Positions 26,664 through 38,067 are shown, counted from the first letter of the stretch. The stretch is 64,000 nucleotides of DNA from Gammaproteobacteria bacterium (GCA_026398875.1 JAPLSB010000024.1:62001-126000); one strand, 5' to 3'. Program-made: numbers and translations. Notes: generated by a model not told the origin, from the sequence alone.

Positions 26664-27102
26664 GCGCGGCCGCCAGCACGGCCGGATCAAATCCCGACGG
26701 CAGCTTGCGAAGCATGTGGCCGTCCTGATCAAGCACCAGCAGGGTCGGAAAGCCGGTGACGCCATAGCGCGCCATGAACGCGGGCGCCTCGGGCGCTTCG
26801 TAATCAATCCGGCTCAGCTCGTAGCCGGCAAGGATCGCGGCCTTGACGGCCGGGTCGGTGAACACCTCGGCGTGCAGCCGCCGACAGGCCGGACACCAGA
26901 TCGCCGAGAAATCGGCCAGCACCGGCTTGCCGCTGCTGCGCGCCTGGGCCAAGGCCTGTTCGAGCGACGCGAAGGGGAGCTCGGTTGCGGCCAGCGCCTG
27001 TTCGCCGCGCCAGGTCTGGACCTCGACATTGCCGAAGTACAGCGCCAGCGGCACCAGTGCGTAAGCGAGCCAGCGCAGCCCTTTTCGCGTGATCGACACC
27101 AT
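26653..27102 (-). CDS. Membrane-anchored thioredoxin-fold protein
   Basis: A 149-aa protein. The N-terminal segment LRWLAYALVPLALYFG (about 9-24) is a membrane anchor or uncleaved signal, so the thioredoxin domain faces the periplasm. The redox motif is WCPAC (Cys70 and Cys73), and the cis-proline loop is GVTGFPTLLVLD. It resembles DsbD-gamma or thioredoxin-like reductases more than TrxA. It is probably a disulfide reductase for an extracytoplasmic partner. It converges with rsmJ, overlapping by 11 bases, and is divergent from sixA. Confidence 0.82.
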   Translation of the reverse strand: MVSITRKGLRWLAYALVPLALYFGNVEVQTWRGEQALAATELPFASLEQALAQARSSGKPVLADFSAIWCPACRRLHAEVFTDPAVKAAILAGYELSRIDYEAPEAPAFMARYGVTGFPTLLVLDQDGHMLRKLPSGFDPAVLAAALKR

Positions 27103-27152
27103 TGGTCCCCGAGGTCATCCAGTTGCCGCGGAGCTTACGTTAGGCTTCGGGC

Positions 27153-27656
27153 ATGAAACGTCTGCTGCTGATTCGCCACGCCAAATCGAGCTGGGACTAC
27201 CCGATGCTCGCCGACTTCGACCGCCCGCTGAACCCGCGTGGCCGCCACGACGCGCCGATCATGGCGCTGCGCCTGCAAGCGCTGCTGACGCCGCCGTTCC
27301 GGATGATCGCGAGCCCGGCGGCGCGCGCACTGACCACGGCCCAGCTTTTCGCGGAAACCTTCGAGGTGCCGGAATCGCGAATCAGTCTGGATGGCCGGAT
27401 CTACGAGGCAACGCCGGGCACGCTGCTGCACATCATCAACACGCTCGACGACGCCGACGACCAGGTGCTGCTGTTCGGTCACAACCCCGGCTTCACCGAC
27501 ATCGTCCAGCTGCTGGTCGACGGGCCCCTGCCGTTCATCGAACTGCCGACCTGCGGCATCGCCATGCTCGGCTTCGAGCAGACGCGCTGGCAGGACATCG
27601 TGCCCGGCTCGGGCAAGCTCCTTGGCTTCCGCTATCCGAAGGAAAGCCTGCGCTAG
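27153..27656 (+). CDS. sixA: Phosphohistidine phosphatase SixA-like
   Basis: A 167-aa histidine phosphatase. LLLIRHAKSSWD has the RHG-type motif as RHAK with the catalytic His9. The second conserved Arg lies in SPAARALTTAQLF, and HNPGFTDIVQLL holds the second His. SixA removes phosphate from histidine residues of phosphotransfer proteins. The RHAKS start is typical of the SixA branch rather than phosphoglycerate mutases. The target in this organism is unknown. Confidence 0.85.
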   Translation: MKRLLLIRHAKSSWDYPMLADFDRPLNPRGRHDAPIMALRLQALLTPPFRMIASPAARALTTAQLFAETFEVPESRISLDGRIYEATPGTLLHIINTLDDADDQVLLFGHNPGFTDIVQLLVDGPLPFIELPTCGIAMLGFEQTRWQDIVPGSGKLLGFRYPKESLR

Positions 27657-27709
27657 CGCGCTGCCGCGTCGTCACGCGGTGCAGTCTGCCGACCTCACCG
27701 CGTCGTCGA

Positions 27710-27994
27710 TCAGGCCAGGTACTCGCAGAGATAAGCAGCCGGGCCGCCCACGGCGCGCACGTCGAAGCCGCTGTTGGCCGCCACTTCGAACGAGGTGCCG
27801 GCTGGATAGTTGACCCAGCCGGAACCGGCGATGTCGGCCTGCAGCAGGCCACTGGTCACCGTCATCCGCTCGGCCTTCGCCGTGCCGAAGTGGTACTGCC
27901 CCGGCAGGATCACGCCGACCGACGCCGGCATGCCGTTGCGCTCGAAGCCGACGCTCTGGACCGCGCCTTCGAAATAGCTGTTGTGCTTGAGCAT
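27710..27994 (-). CDS. ppnP: Pyrimidine/purine nucleoside phosphorylase PpnP (YaiE family)
   Basis: A 94-aa cupin-fold protein. MLKHNSYFEGAVQSVGFE, then PASVGVILPGQYHFGTAKAERMTVTSG, are diagnostic of PpnP. It splits nucleosides with phosphate to give a base and ribose 1-phosphate. The ATG at 27994 gives the usual family length and has AGGAG upstream. A longer frame to 28060 is open but adds unrelated residues. It lies 69 bases after the DUF2891 gene on the same strand. Confidence 0.92.
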   Translation of the reverse strand: MLKHNSYFEGAVQSVGFERNGMPASVGVILPGQYHFGTAKAERMTVTSGLLQADIAGSGWVNYPAGTSFEVAANSGFDVRAVGGPAAYLCEYLA

Positions 27995-28063
27995 GCCGCC
28001 GACTCCTGAAGGGAAATGAGAATGGGCGCGCATCCTGACCGCTGCGCCCGCCCTCGGCAAGCA

Positions 28064-29080
28064 TCAATCGGGGTCAGATACACACGCCGCGCGCAGCGCG
28101 AGCAGCGCGAAGCTGGCCAGCCAGTGTTCGCCCATGTAGTCGCCGGCGACGGCCGGCAGGCTGGCGGCCAGGTGGCGATCGGCTGCCGCATGCATCGGCG
28201 CGATCCGGGGATCGCCGGCCGGCAGCGCCGCCGCCAGCGCTCGCCAGCACCAGGCACGGCTCAGGTTCAGGCCATCGAGGTGGGCGATCTTGCCGTCGCT
28301 GCGGTCGCTGACGATGGCCGGCTCGAACAGGCTGCGCGGCTCGCCCCTTGCCAGACGCGGCAGGAAGGCGTCGAACCACGGCAGGAATTCGGCCGCCGGC
28401 AGCAGTCGCTGCAGCGCCAGCGCCTCGATCAGCGTTGAGGACAGGAAATCGTCGCTGCTCGGCTCCCAGGCTTGGGCGTCGCGGTCGTCGGCATGCCAGC
28501 GCCATGCGCTGGCGCGCAGCAGATCAACGAGCTCCAGCGCACTGACGGCGCTTGCGTATTCCTGCGTCAGCACCAGCGCGAACGCGGTGTTGAAGTGGCT
28601 GCCGACGCGTACCGGATAGGTGGCCCGCGGCAGGAAATCCCGGAACCGCGCGACGATGTCATCGGCCAGCGGCTGCAGGGTCGCGGCCCAGCCGGCGTCG
28701 TGGCGCAGCAGTTCGGCCTGCAGCATCAGCAGCCAGGCCCAGCCGTACGGACGCTCGAAGCCGCGGTTTGCCGGCCGCGCAAAAAACGCGCATTCGCCGG
28801 CGACGTTACCGACGCTGAACAGGGCATCGAAACGGGCGCGGATGGCCGCGGCTTCGGGCAGCGACGGATGCAGACGCAGCACGGTCGCCAGCGTCCAGTA
28901 GCCGTGCACGCAGGAGTGCCAGTCGAAGCTGCCGTGGAAAATCGGGTGCAGGCGGCGCGGCGGCGCCAGATCGGCATCCGACGTCAGCACCTGGCCGAGC
29001 TTGTACGGGTATTCGCGGCCGACATGGCCAAGCGCGATCCGGGCGAACTGCGCTGCCTGTGCCGGGCTCAGCGCCGTCAT
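28064..29080 (-). CDS. DUF2891 domain-containing protein
   Basis: A 338-aa soluble protein. HPIFHGSFDWHSCVHGYWTLATVLRLHP, the ERPYGWAWLLMLQAEL block, GSHFNTAFALVL and the C-terminal YMGEHWLASFALLAL match DUF2891. The family has an alpha/alpha-barrel look with conserved His and Trp, and its function is not established to my knowledge. Its start overlaps the DUF979 stop (ATGA), so it belongs to the DUF969-DUF979-DUF2891 operon. The last codons and stop (encoding VSDPD) lie in a short repeat motif seen also at 16706. A role in a pathway with the neighbouring 5-oxoprolinase is inference. Confidence 0.85.
   Translation of the reverse strand: MTALSPAQAAQFARIALGHVGREYPYKLGQVLTSDADLAPPRRLHPIFHGSFDWHSCVHGYWTLATVLRLHPSLPEAAAIRARFDALFSVGNVAGECAFFARPANRGFERPYGWAWLLMLQAELLRHDAGWAATLQPLADDIVARFRDFLPRATYPVRVGSHFNTAFALVLTQEYASAVSALELVDLLRASAWRWHADDRDAQAWEPSSDDFLSSTLIEALALQRLLPAAEFLPWFDAFLPRLARGEPRSLFEPAIVSDRSDGKIAHLDGLNLSRAWCWRALAAALPAGDPRIAPMHAAADRHLAASLPAVAGDYMGEHWLASFALLALRAACVSDPD
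28065..28078. repeat. CAATYGRGGTCAGA motif, copy 2
   Basis: CAATCGGGGTCAGA matches the copy at 16706 in 12 of 14 positions. Read on the minus strand it supplies the last codons and the TGA stop of the DUF2891 gene. Confidence 0.45.
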
Positions 29081-30027
29081 CGGTAGACCACGACGGCCAT
29101 CAGCACGATGTTGAAGGCCAGCAGCGCCAGCGCGGTCGGCAACTGCGCCTTGATCACCGCATGCCGATCGCGCAGTTCGAGCAGCGCGGCCGGCACCAGG
29201 TTGAAGTTCGCCGCCATCGGCGTCATCAGCGTGCCGCAGAAGCCGGACAGCATGCCGATGGCGCTCATCGCCACCGGATCGCCGCCATTGGCCTGCACCA
29301 CCAGCGGCAAGCCGATGCCGGCAGTCATCACCGGAAACGCGGCGAAGGCATTGCCCATGATCATCGTGAACAGCGCCATGCCGAGGCAGTAGGCGGCGAC
29401 ACTCGTGTACGGCCCGCCGATTGCCAGCCGGTCAGCCAGATCGGCGATTACCGGCCCGACACCCGCCAGTGCGAACACCATGCCCAGCGACGCCAGCATC
29501 TGCGGCAGCAGCGCCGCCCAGCCCACCGTGTCCATCAGCCGCCGGCCTTCGTGGGCGGCAGCGCTTGGCGGCTGGCGCAGCAGCAGCGTGCCGAGCGCAA
29601 CCGCCACCACCGCGCCCAGCGTCAGCGCCACCAGCGTCGCGTGGCTGGCGTCGATCAGCGGCGCGCCGTCGATCTGCAGCCGCGTCAGGCCCAGCACGCC
29701 GACCAGCGTGACCAGCGGAATCGCCAGCGCCGGCACCAGCAGCCGGACGCCAAGCCGTTCGCTGCTGGCGCGGCGTTGCTCGGCGCTGGTGGTCGGCGGA
29801 CGTCCCTGCCCCAGCCCGCCCAGACCGGCGATCAGCACCATGACGATCACCAGCACGCCATTGGCCAGATCGCCCAGCCGGTCCCCGGCCAGAAAGCTCA
29901 GCGCAAACAGGCCCCAGAAGACGGCATTGGCGGCGCGCCTCGGGTTCGCGCGATCACCGGCGCTGGCGACAGCGAAGCCGGCAAACATCAGCCCGGCGAC
30001 CAGGTAGACGAAGCCGAGCCCGATCAC
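29077..30027 (-). CDS. DUF979 family membrane protein (putative transporter subunit)
   Basis: A 316-aa protein with about nine hydrophobic segments. VIGLGFVYLVAGLMFAGFAV at the start and NAFAAFPVMTAGIGLPLVVQ with GMLSGFCGTLMTPMAANFN near the end are DUF979 features. The start is a GTG at 30027, overlapping the DUF969 stop (GTGA). The long frame upstream lies in DUF969 coding sequence and is rejected. DUF969 and DUF979 nearly always occur as a pair, likely a two-part transporter. From memory, they often sit with pyroglutamate-related genes, as here. Confidence 0.85.
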   Translation of the reverse strand: MIGLGFVYLVAGLMFAGFAVASAGDRANPRRAANAVFWGLFALSFLAGDRLGDLANGVLVIVMVLIAGLGGLGQGRPPTTSAEQRRASSERLGVRLLVPALAIPLVTLVGVLGLTRLQIDGAPLIDASHATLVALTLGAVVAVALGTLLLRQPPSAAAHEGRRLMDTVGWAALLPQMLASLGMVFALAGVGPVIADLADRLAIGGPYTSVAAYCLGMALFTMIMGNAFAAFPVMTAGIGLPLVVQANGGDPVAMSAIGMLSGFCGTLMTPMAANFNLVPAALLELRDRHAVIKAQLPTALALLAFNIVLMAVVVYR

Positions 30028-30719
30028 TTGAGCCCGCCCGTCAACACCTCGGGCACCGACAGCGCCCGGCTCAGCCGGCGGTCGAAGCGGCGCAGCCGAA
30101 CGCCGTGGATCAGCGCCGCCGCAACCGCACTCGGGATCGCCCACAGCGCCAGTGCCAGCGGCGCGACGCGGATACCGTTGCCGGCCAGGAAGCCGACGAT
30201 CAGCAGGATCGAGCCGATGGCGATGAAGATGTCCTCGCCGAAGAACAGCGCGATGTTGTCGACCGCTGCTGCCTGAGCGCGGATGCGCTGTCGCCAGTCA
30301 TCGGGCAGCGCGCGCAACCGCGATTCGGCGGCCGCCTCGGCCATCGGCGCGATCAGCGGGCGCACCATCTGCGCGTGGCCGCCGAGCGAGGTCAGCCCGA
30401 GCGCGGCGGTGATCTGGCGCAGCGCGAAATACAGCATCAGCAGCCGGCCGGTGGTGGCCGACTGCAGCCGCGCCACCAGCGCCCGCGCCCGCTCCTGCAG
30501 CCCGGCACGCTCCAGCAGGCCAATCGCCGGCAGGATCAGCCAGACCACCGAAATGTAGCGGCTGTCATTGAACGCCTTGCCAAGTGCGGCGATCACTTCG
30601 ACGATATTCAGGCCGGCCGCCAGCCCGGTCAGCAGCGCCGCGACAACGATCACCAACAGGGCGTTGATCCGTGCGGCAAAGCCCACGATGACAACGACGA
30701 TGCCGCTGAGGACCAGCAT
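30024..30719 (-). CDS. DUF969 family membrane protein (putative transporter subunit)
   Basis: A 231-aa inner-membrane protein with about six hydrophobic segments. MLVLSGIVVVIVGFAARINALLVIVVAALLTGL starts it, and GLTSLGGHAQMVRPLIAPMAEAAAESR is the family's conserved polar loop. It is probably the partner of DUF979. The ATG at 30719 has a GGAG about 10 bases upstream. An extension to 30767 lacks support. It heads the minus-strand operon DUF969-DUF979-DUF2891. Confidence 0.85.
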   Translation of the reverse strand: MLVLSGIVVVIVGFAARINALLVIVVAALLTGLAAGLNIVEVIAALGKAFNDSRYISVVWLILPAIGLLERAGLQERARALVARLQSATTGRLLMLYFALRQITAALGLTSLGGHAQMVRPLIAPMAEAAAESRLRALPDDWRQRIRAQAAAVDNIALFFGEDIFIAIGSILLIVGFLAGNGIRVAPLALALWAIPSAVAAALIHGVRLRRFDRRLSRALSVPEVLTGGLK

Positions 30720-30879
30720 GAACGGGAATCTCCGGACCGAGACCGCGGGCGAATGCCGCGAGAGCAAGGCAGTGTGCCTTGCTGGCGGTGCGAAAATCGC
30801 AACACGTACCGTGTCGCATCGGCAGCGGTTGCGATGCCTGCCAGCCCGCAGTTCCGTCCGCCATCACGAGGCTCGAACC

Positions 30880-31599
30880 ATGCGCCTGCACTACCGCAGC
30901 CCCCTGCTTGCCAGTGCCGTGATGATGCTCGCAGGCAGCCTGACCACGCCGACCGCACAGGCCACCGACACCCAGCAGACCGGCTGGGCCGCCTGGTTCA
31001 ACGGCTACCGCTTCAATGACCAGCTCGGCCTGATTTCGGACATCCAGCTGCGCAGCCGCGATGAATGGGCCGGTCCGCGCAACCTGCTGATCCGTCCCGG
31101 CCTGTCGTGGTTTGTCGCGCCCGGCCACAGCCTGACCCTGGGCTATGCCTACATCGGCACATTCAATGCGGATGCTCCGGACGCCATCGAGCACCGCATC
31201 TGGCAGCAGTACCTGTCGACGTACCGGATCGAGCAGCTGCGCGTGTCGCAGCGGCTGCGGCTGGAGGAACGTTTCATCGGCCGGCCGAATGCAACGGACG
31301 TGCAGTCGCTGCGCTTGCGCTGGTTCTCGCGGCTGGTGCTGCCGATCGACGGCGGCTCGGACTGGGTCAGCGGGCCGTTCGTGGCGCTGCAGAACGAAGC
31401 CTTCGTCAACCTGAGCAATCGCGACGACCTGAACGGCCAGTTCTTCGACCAGAACCGCGCCTATGTCGCGTTCGGCTGGCGGCTGAACGCCCATGCCGAC
31501 ATCGAGATCGGCTACCTGAACCAGTACCTCAACGGCCGCAGCCGCGACACCGTGAACCACGTGCTGCAGGTGGCGCTGTACACGAACTTCCGGCGCTGA
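30880..31599 (+). CDS. DUF2490 domain-containing outer-membrane-like protein
   Basis: A 239-aa protein. A signal peptide (SPLLASAVMMLAGSLTTPTAQA) precedes an alternating beta pattern with TGWAAWFNGYRFND, HRIWQQYLSTYRIEQLRVSQRLRLEERF and a terminal aromatic/basic end (TNFRR). DUF2490 proteins are thought to form small beta-barrels in the outer membrane. Their function is unclear. The ATG at 30880 has GAGG upstream. The frame is open further but without coding signs. It converges with the 5-oxoprolinase gene, 4 bases away. Confidence 0.85.
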   Translation: MRLHYRSPLLASAVMMLAGSLTTPTAQATDTQQTGWAAWFNGYRFNDQLGLISDIQLRSRDEWAGPRNLLIRPGLSWFVAPGHSLTLGYAYIGTFNADAPDAIEHRIWQQYLSTYRIEQLRVSQRLRLEERFIGRPNATDVQSLRLRWFSRLVLPIDGGSDWVSGPFVALQNEAFVNLSNRDDLNGQFFDQNRAYVAFGWRLNAHADIEIGYLNQYLNGRSRDTVNHVLQVALYTNFRR

Positions 31600-31603
31600 A
31601 CGC

Positions 31604-34600
31604 TCAGCCCGGCGCGCGATCCGGCGCAGCACAGCCATAGCCGCCACCACCCGGCGTCTCGATGACGATGCTGTCGCCAGCATCAAGCACGACGCTGTCG
31701 GTCCCGGCCAGCCATTCGACGCGGCCATCGGCGCGCGTCACCCGGGCGCTGCCGCAGGCCGCATCGCCACCGCCGGCCAGCCCGCGCGGCGGCACCCGGC
31801 GCCGGTTCGACAGGATTCCCGCAGTCATCGGCTGCAGAAAGCGGAACACGCGAATCACACCGTCACCGCCGCGCTGCGCACCATCGCCGCCGGAACCGTG
31901 ACGGATCGCGAAGCGCTCGACGCGCAGCGGATGGCGCGCCTCCAGCACCTCGACATCGGTCAGCCGGCTGTTGGTCATGTGCGTCTGCACCGCACTGGCG
32001 CCATCGAAGCCCGGCCCGGCGCCAGCGCCGCCACAGATCGTTTCGTAGTACTGGTGCGCGGCGTTGCCGAACGTGAAGTTGTTCATCGTGCCCTGGCTCC
32101 CGGCCAGTGCGCCGAGTGCTGCGAACAGCGCATCGGTGATCGCCTGGCTGGTCTCGACATTGCCGGCCACCACCGCCGCAGGCGGCCTGGGATTCAGCAT
32201 CGAGCCTTCCGGGACGATCATCCGGATCGGCCGCAGGCAGCCGTCGTTCAGCGGCAGCGCGTCGTCGATCAGGCAGCGGAACACGTACAGAACGGCAGCA
32301 CGAGCGATGGCGCGCGGCGCGTTGAAGTTGCTGGAGAGCTGCGCCGACGTGCCGGTGAAATCGACGGTGGCGCTGCGGGTTTCGCGGTCGCTGCGCACCG
32401 CCACACGGATCTGCGCGCCGTCGTCCATCTCGATCACGTTCGCGCCGTCGGCCAGCCGGCCAATCACCTCGCGCACCGCCGCTTCGGCGTTGTCCTGCAC
32501 ATGGCCGAACCAGGCCGCAAGCCGGTCGCGGCCGAGCTGCGCGGCCAGCGCCCGCAGTTCCTCGGCACCGCTGGCGCAGGCAGCGATCTGCGCCTTCAGA
32601 TCAGCGAGGTTGCGATCCGGATTGCGTGCCGGATGCGACCCCGACGTCAGCAGCGCCCGGGTTTCCGCTTCGCGCAAGCGGCCCTGCTCGACCAGCAGGA
32701 AGTCATCGATCAGCACGCCTTCGTCAGCAATCGATGTCGAGCCCGGCGGCATCGAGCCGGGCGTGATGCCGCCGATATCGGCGTGATGGCCGCGGGCAGC
32801 GACGAAGGCGATCAGCACCTCATCGGCATCGAACACCGGCATCACCACGGTGACGTCGGGCAGATGGGTGCCGCCGCGATACGGGTTGTTGAGCATCCGC
32901 ACATCGCCGGGGCGCAGCGGATCGGATGCACCGCGCGCATCGACGATCGCTCGCACGCTGTCGCCCATCGAACCGAGATGCACCGGGATATGCGGCGCGT
33001 TGGCGATCAGGTGGGCATCGGCATCGAACAGCGCGCAGGAAAAATCCAGCCGCTCCTTGATGTTCACCGAGGTCGCCGTCGCCCGCAGCCGCTCGCCCAT
33101 CCGCTCGGCAATCGCCATGAAGCGGCTGTTGAACAGCGCCAGCGCCACCGGATCGGCATCGCGGCGCGCGGCGTCCTGCGCTTCGACGGCCGCTTCGCGG
33201 CGCAGGATCAGGTTGGCCTGCGCGTCGATGCTGGCGCGCCAGCCGGCATCGACGATCGTGGTGCCGGTTGCTTCCAGCAGCAGCGCCGGGCCATCGATGC
33301 AGAAGCCGGCCGGCAGCTGTTCGCGACGCCAGACCGGCACCCGGTGTGACTGCTCGCCATCGTGCATCTCGACGTGGTCGAGCGGCTGCAGCAGGTCGGC
33401 ACCGGCAGCCGGCGGCAGCAGCGTTGCCGTCAGTCGCGGTGCGCTACCAACCGCTTCGGCCACCAGCATCTCGACGATCAGCGGCGCATCGTCGGCAGCG
33501 AAGCCGAACGCAGCGCGATGGGCAGCGGCAAAGGCCAAGCGCATTGCATCCGGCGTGCCGAACGGCACTTCAAGCGCCGCATCGGTACCGGCCCGCTTGA
33601 GCCGGGCGGCGACCGTCACGCAGCGTTCGGCAAAGCGGTCGCGCTGCGCATCGAGCGCCGACTGCGCTGCTGCAGACAGCGCATCGGCAGCCGCGCGCAA
33701 GGCCGCATCGTCATCGGTCAGTGGCTGCTCGATCGAGCGCTCGCGCAATACGCGGACATCGGCCTGACCGATGCCCCAGGCCGACAGCACGCCGGCCAGC
33801 GGATGCAGCAGCACCGCCGTGATGCCCAGCGCTTCGGCCACCGCGCAGGCGTGCTGGCCGCCGGCGCCGCCGAAGCTCAGCAGCGCGCACTGGCGCACGT
33901 CGTGGCCGCGCTCGGTCGAAATCGCAGTGATCGCACGCGCCATGTCGGCGACCGCCATGCGGATGAAACCGGCAGCCAGATGTTCGGCGGTCTGCGCCTG
34001 GCCGGTCGCAATACTCACCGCAGCCGCCAGCGCCTCGAACTTCGCGCGCACCGCTGCCGTATCAAGCGGCGCATCACCGTCCGGCCCGAACACCGCCGGA
34101 AAATGCCGCGCCTGCAAGCGCCCAAGCAGCACATTGCAGTCGGTGATCGTCAGCGGCCCGCCACGGCGATACGCCGCCGGCCCCGGCACGGCACCGGCCG
34201 ACTCCGGGCCAACGCGCAGCCGCGCGCCATCGAAGTGGCAGATCGAGCCGCCACCGGCGGCAATGGTGTGGATGTCGAGCATCGGCGTGCGCAGCCGCAC
34301 GCCGGCCACTGTGGTTTCGAAGCGGCGCTCGAACTGGCCGGCCCAGTGCGAGACATCGGTCGAGGTGCCGCCCATGTCGAAGCCGACCACCGCCGCGAAG
34401 CCCGCAGCACGCGCCGCGACCGCCATGCCGTTGATGCCGCCGGCCGGACCGGACAGCACGGCGTCCTTGCCGCGAAAGGCATCGGCCGCCACCAGCCCGC
34501 CGTTCGACTGCATGAACTGCAGCCGTGCACCGTTGGCAAGCTCGCGTTCGACGCGCGACACGTAGTCGCGCAGCACCGGCGACAGATAAGCATCGACCAC

Positions 34601-35236
34601 CGTGGTATCGCCGCGCGGCACCAGCTTCTGCAACGGGCTGAGCTCGTGGCTGACCGAGACCTGCGAATAGCCGATGTCGCGTGCCATCGCTGCGACCCGC
34701 GCTTCGTGCGCGTGATGCTGCCAGCCGTGGATCAGCACGATCGCGACGCTGCGGAAGCCGTCATCGAAGGCCCGCTTCAGCGCGCTGCGCGCGGCATCGG
34801 CATCCAGCGGCCGGACCACCGCGCCATCGACACCGATGCGCTCGTCGATCTCGATCACGCGGGAATACAGCATCTCCGGCAGCACGATCTGCCGCGCAAA
34901 GATGTCCGGCCGGCTTTGCGTGCCGATGCGCAAGGCATCGGCATGACCGGCAGTGATCGCCAGCACCGTCGGCGTGCCGCGCCGCTCGAGCAGCGCGTTG
35001 GTCGCCACCGTGGTGCCCATCTTCACCGCGTCGACCCGCGCGCCCGGCTCCCCATGCGCGGCAAGCAGTCGGCGGATGCCCTCGGTGGCGGCATCGGCGT
35101 AGCGTTCCGGGTGGTCGGACAGCAGCTTGTCGCTGATCAGCCGGCCGTCGGGCGCACGCGCGACGAGATCGGTGAAGGTGCCACCGCGGTCGATCCAGAA
35201 CTGCCAGCCGGACGTGTCGTCAGCGAGGTCGCGCAT
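31604..35236 (-). CDS. 5-oxoprolinase (ATP-hydrolysing), fused HyuA-HyuB type
   Basis: A 1210-aa single-chain enzyme matching the eukaryotic-type OPLAH length. It opens 5-oxo-L-proline to L-glutamate using ATP. The HyuA half starts with WIDRGGTFTDLVARAPDG and contains GFDMGGTSTDVSHW, both nucleotide-binding motifs of the hydantoinase A fold. The HyuB half begins near residue 690 with DPVALALFNSRFMAIAERMG and has MLNNPYRGGTHLPDVTVV, YYETICGGAGAGPGFDG and GGDGVIRVFRFL. No frameshift is seen. It lies next to the DUF969/979/2891 set, transcribed in the same direction but separated by the plus-strand DUF2490 gene, suggesting a pyroglutamate utilisation region. Confidence 0.92.
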   Translation of the reverse strand: MRDLADDTSGWQFWIDRGGTFTDLVARAPDGRLISDKLLSDHPERYADAATEGIRRLLAAHGEPGARVDAVKMGTTVATNALLERRGTPTVLAITAGHADALRIGTQSRPDIFARQIVLPEMLYSRVIEIDERIGVDGAVVRPLDADAARSALKRAFDDGFRSVAIVLIHGWQHHAHEARVAAMARDIGYSQVSVSHELSPLQKLVPRGDTTVVDAYLSPVLRDYVSRVERELANGARLQFMQSNGGLVAADAFRGKDAVLSGPAGGINGMAVAARAAGFAAVVGFDMGGTSTDVSHWAGQFERRFETTVAGVRLRTPMLDIHTIAAGGGSICHFDGARLRVGPESAGAVPGPAAYRRGGPLTITDCNVLLGRLQARHFPAVFGPDGDAPLDTAAVRAKFEALAAAVSIATGQAQTAEHLAAGFIRMAVADMARAITAISTERGHDVRQCALLSFGGAGGQHACAVAEALGITAVLLHPLAGVLSAWGIGQADVRVLRERSIEQPLTDDDAALRAAADALSAAAQSALDAQRDRFAERCVTVAARLKRAGTDAALEVPFGTPDAMRLAFAAAHRAAFGFAADDAPLIVEMLVAEAVGSAPRLTATLLPPAAGADLLQPLDHVEMHDGEQSHRVPVWRREQLPAGFCIDGPALLLEATGTTIVDAGWRASIDAQANLILRREAAVEAQDAARRDADPVALALFNSRFMAIAERMGERLRATATSVNIKERLDFSCALFDADAHLIANAPHIPVHLGSMGDSVRAIVDARGASDPLRPGDVRMLNNPYRGGTHLPDVTVVMPVFDADEVLIAFVAARGHHADIGGITPGSMPPGSTSIADEGVLIDDFLLVEQGRLREAETRALLTSGSHPARNPDRNLADLKAQIAACASGAEELRALAAQLGRDRLAAWFGHVQDNAEAAVREVIGRLADGANVIEMDDGAQIRVAVRSDRETRSATVDFTGTSAQLSSNFNAPRAIARAAVLYVFRCLIDDALPLNDGCLRPIRMIVPEGSMLNPRPPAAVVAGNVETSQAITDALFAALGALAGSQGTMNNFTFGNAAHQYYETICGGAGAGPGFDGASAVQTHMTNSRLTDVEVLEARHPLRVERFAIRHGSGGDGAQRGGDGVIRVFRFLQPMTAGILSNRRRVPPRGLAGGGDAACGSARVTRADGRVEWLAGTDSVVLDAGDSIVIETPGGGGYGCAAPDRAPG

Positions 35237-35269
35237 TCAGTTGCAGAGGTCGGCGGGTCGCAACCCGCC

Positions 35270-35890
35270 CTATGCCGGGTCGCGGTCGAGCGGCTGCCAC
35301 AGGTCCCAGTCGATCTCGATGCCGGGCACGGCGGTGACGGCCAGCGTGCCTCGCATCTCGATCACCGCACTCGAACCGTAGCGTCCATCGGCCCAGTCAC
35401 GGTAGACCGTCACGACACGGTCGATCGGATGCACCAGCCAATACTCGCGAACGCCGTGACGTTCGTAGAGATCGCGTTTGACGATGTGATCGCGTCCGGC
35501 CGTTGCGGGCGACAACACTTCGATGATCCAGTTCGGCGCGCCCGATACGCCTTGCCGCGTGATCTTGCTGACGTCGCAAATCACCATGACATCGGGCTGG
35601 ACCACGCTGGCATTTTCATTCGACGTGTCGAGCCGCACGTCCAGCGGTGCGCTCACGACGCGGCAGGGTTTACCCAGCAACTGATTGCCGATCTGGCGAA
35701 CCAGTTCGGTGCTGACCGACTGATGCTCGAACGCCGGACTCGGCGCCATCGCGCGCGCGTCGAGGTCATCCGGCGAGCCTTCCAGCAGGTAAGCCACGCC
35801 ATCGATGATTTCCCAGCGTTCGTCCTCCGGAAACTTGAGGTAGTCGGCGTAGGTGTAGTGGCGGTCGTTGAGGATCGCTGGACGCGTCAT
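35270..35890 (-). CDS. Uma2 family (DUF820) endonuclease-like protein
   Basis: A 206-aa restriction-endonuclease-like fold protein. The N-terminus has YTYADYLKFPEDERWEIIDG, and the core contains VVQPDVMVICD, WIIEVLSPAT and a D...E-x-K-like set (KRDLYERHGVREYWLV). These are typical of Uma2 proteins, whose cellular role is largely unknown. The ATG at 35890 is fixed by a GGAGG site at the right distance. The same frame stays open for 2.6 kb upstream antisense to fadH, but this is a high-GC artefact. Confidence 0.88.
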   Translation of the reverse strand: MTRPAILNDRHYTYADYLKFPEDERWEIIDGVAYLLEGSPDDLDARAMAPSPAFEHQSVSTELVRQIGNQLLGKPCRVVSAPLDVRLDTSNENASVVQPDVMVICDVSKITRQGVSGAPNWIIEVLSPATAGRDHIVKRDLYERHGVREYWLVHPIDRVVTVYRDWADGRYGSSAVIEMRGTLAVTAVPGIEIDWDLWQPLDRDPA

Positions 35891-35946
35891 GACGGGCCTC
35901 CGTTGTGGCTGCGCGAGTATGTCCCCGTACGACGGCGATGCAAGCG

Positions 35947-38028
<2,082 letters not shown>

Positions 38029-38067
38029 TCATGCCGACGCGTCGGTAATCAGGCGTGTCGAAACGCC

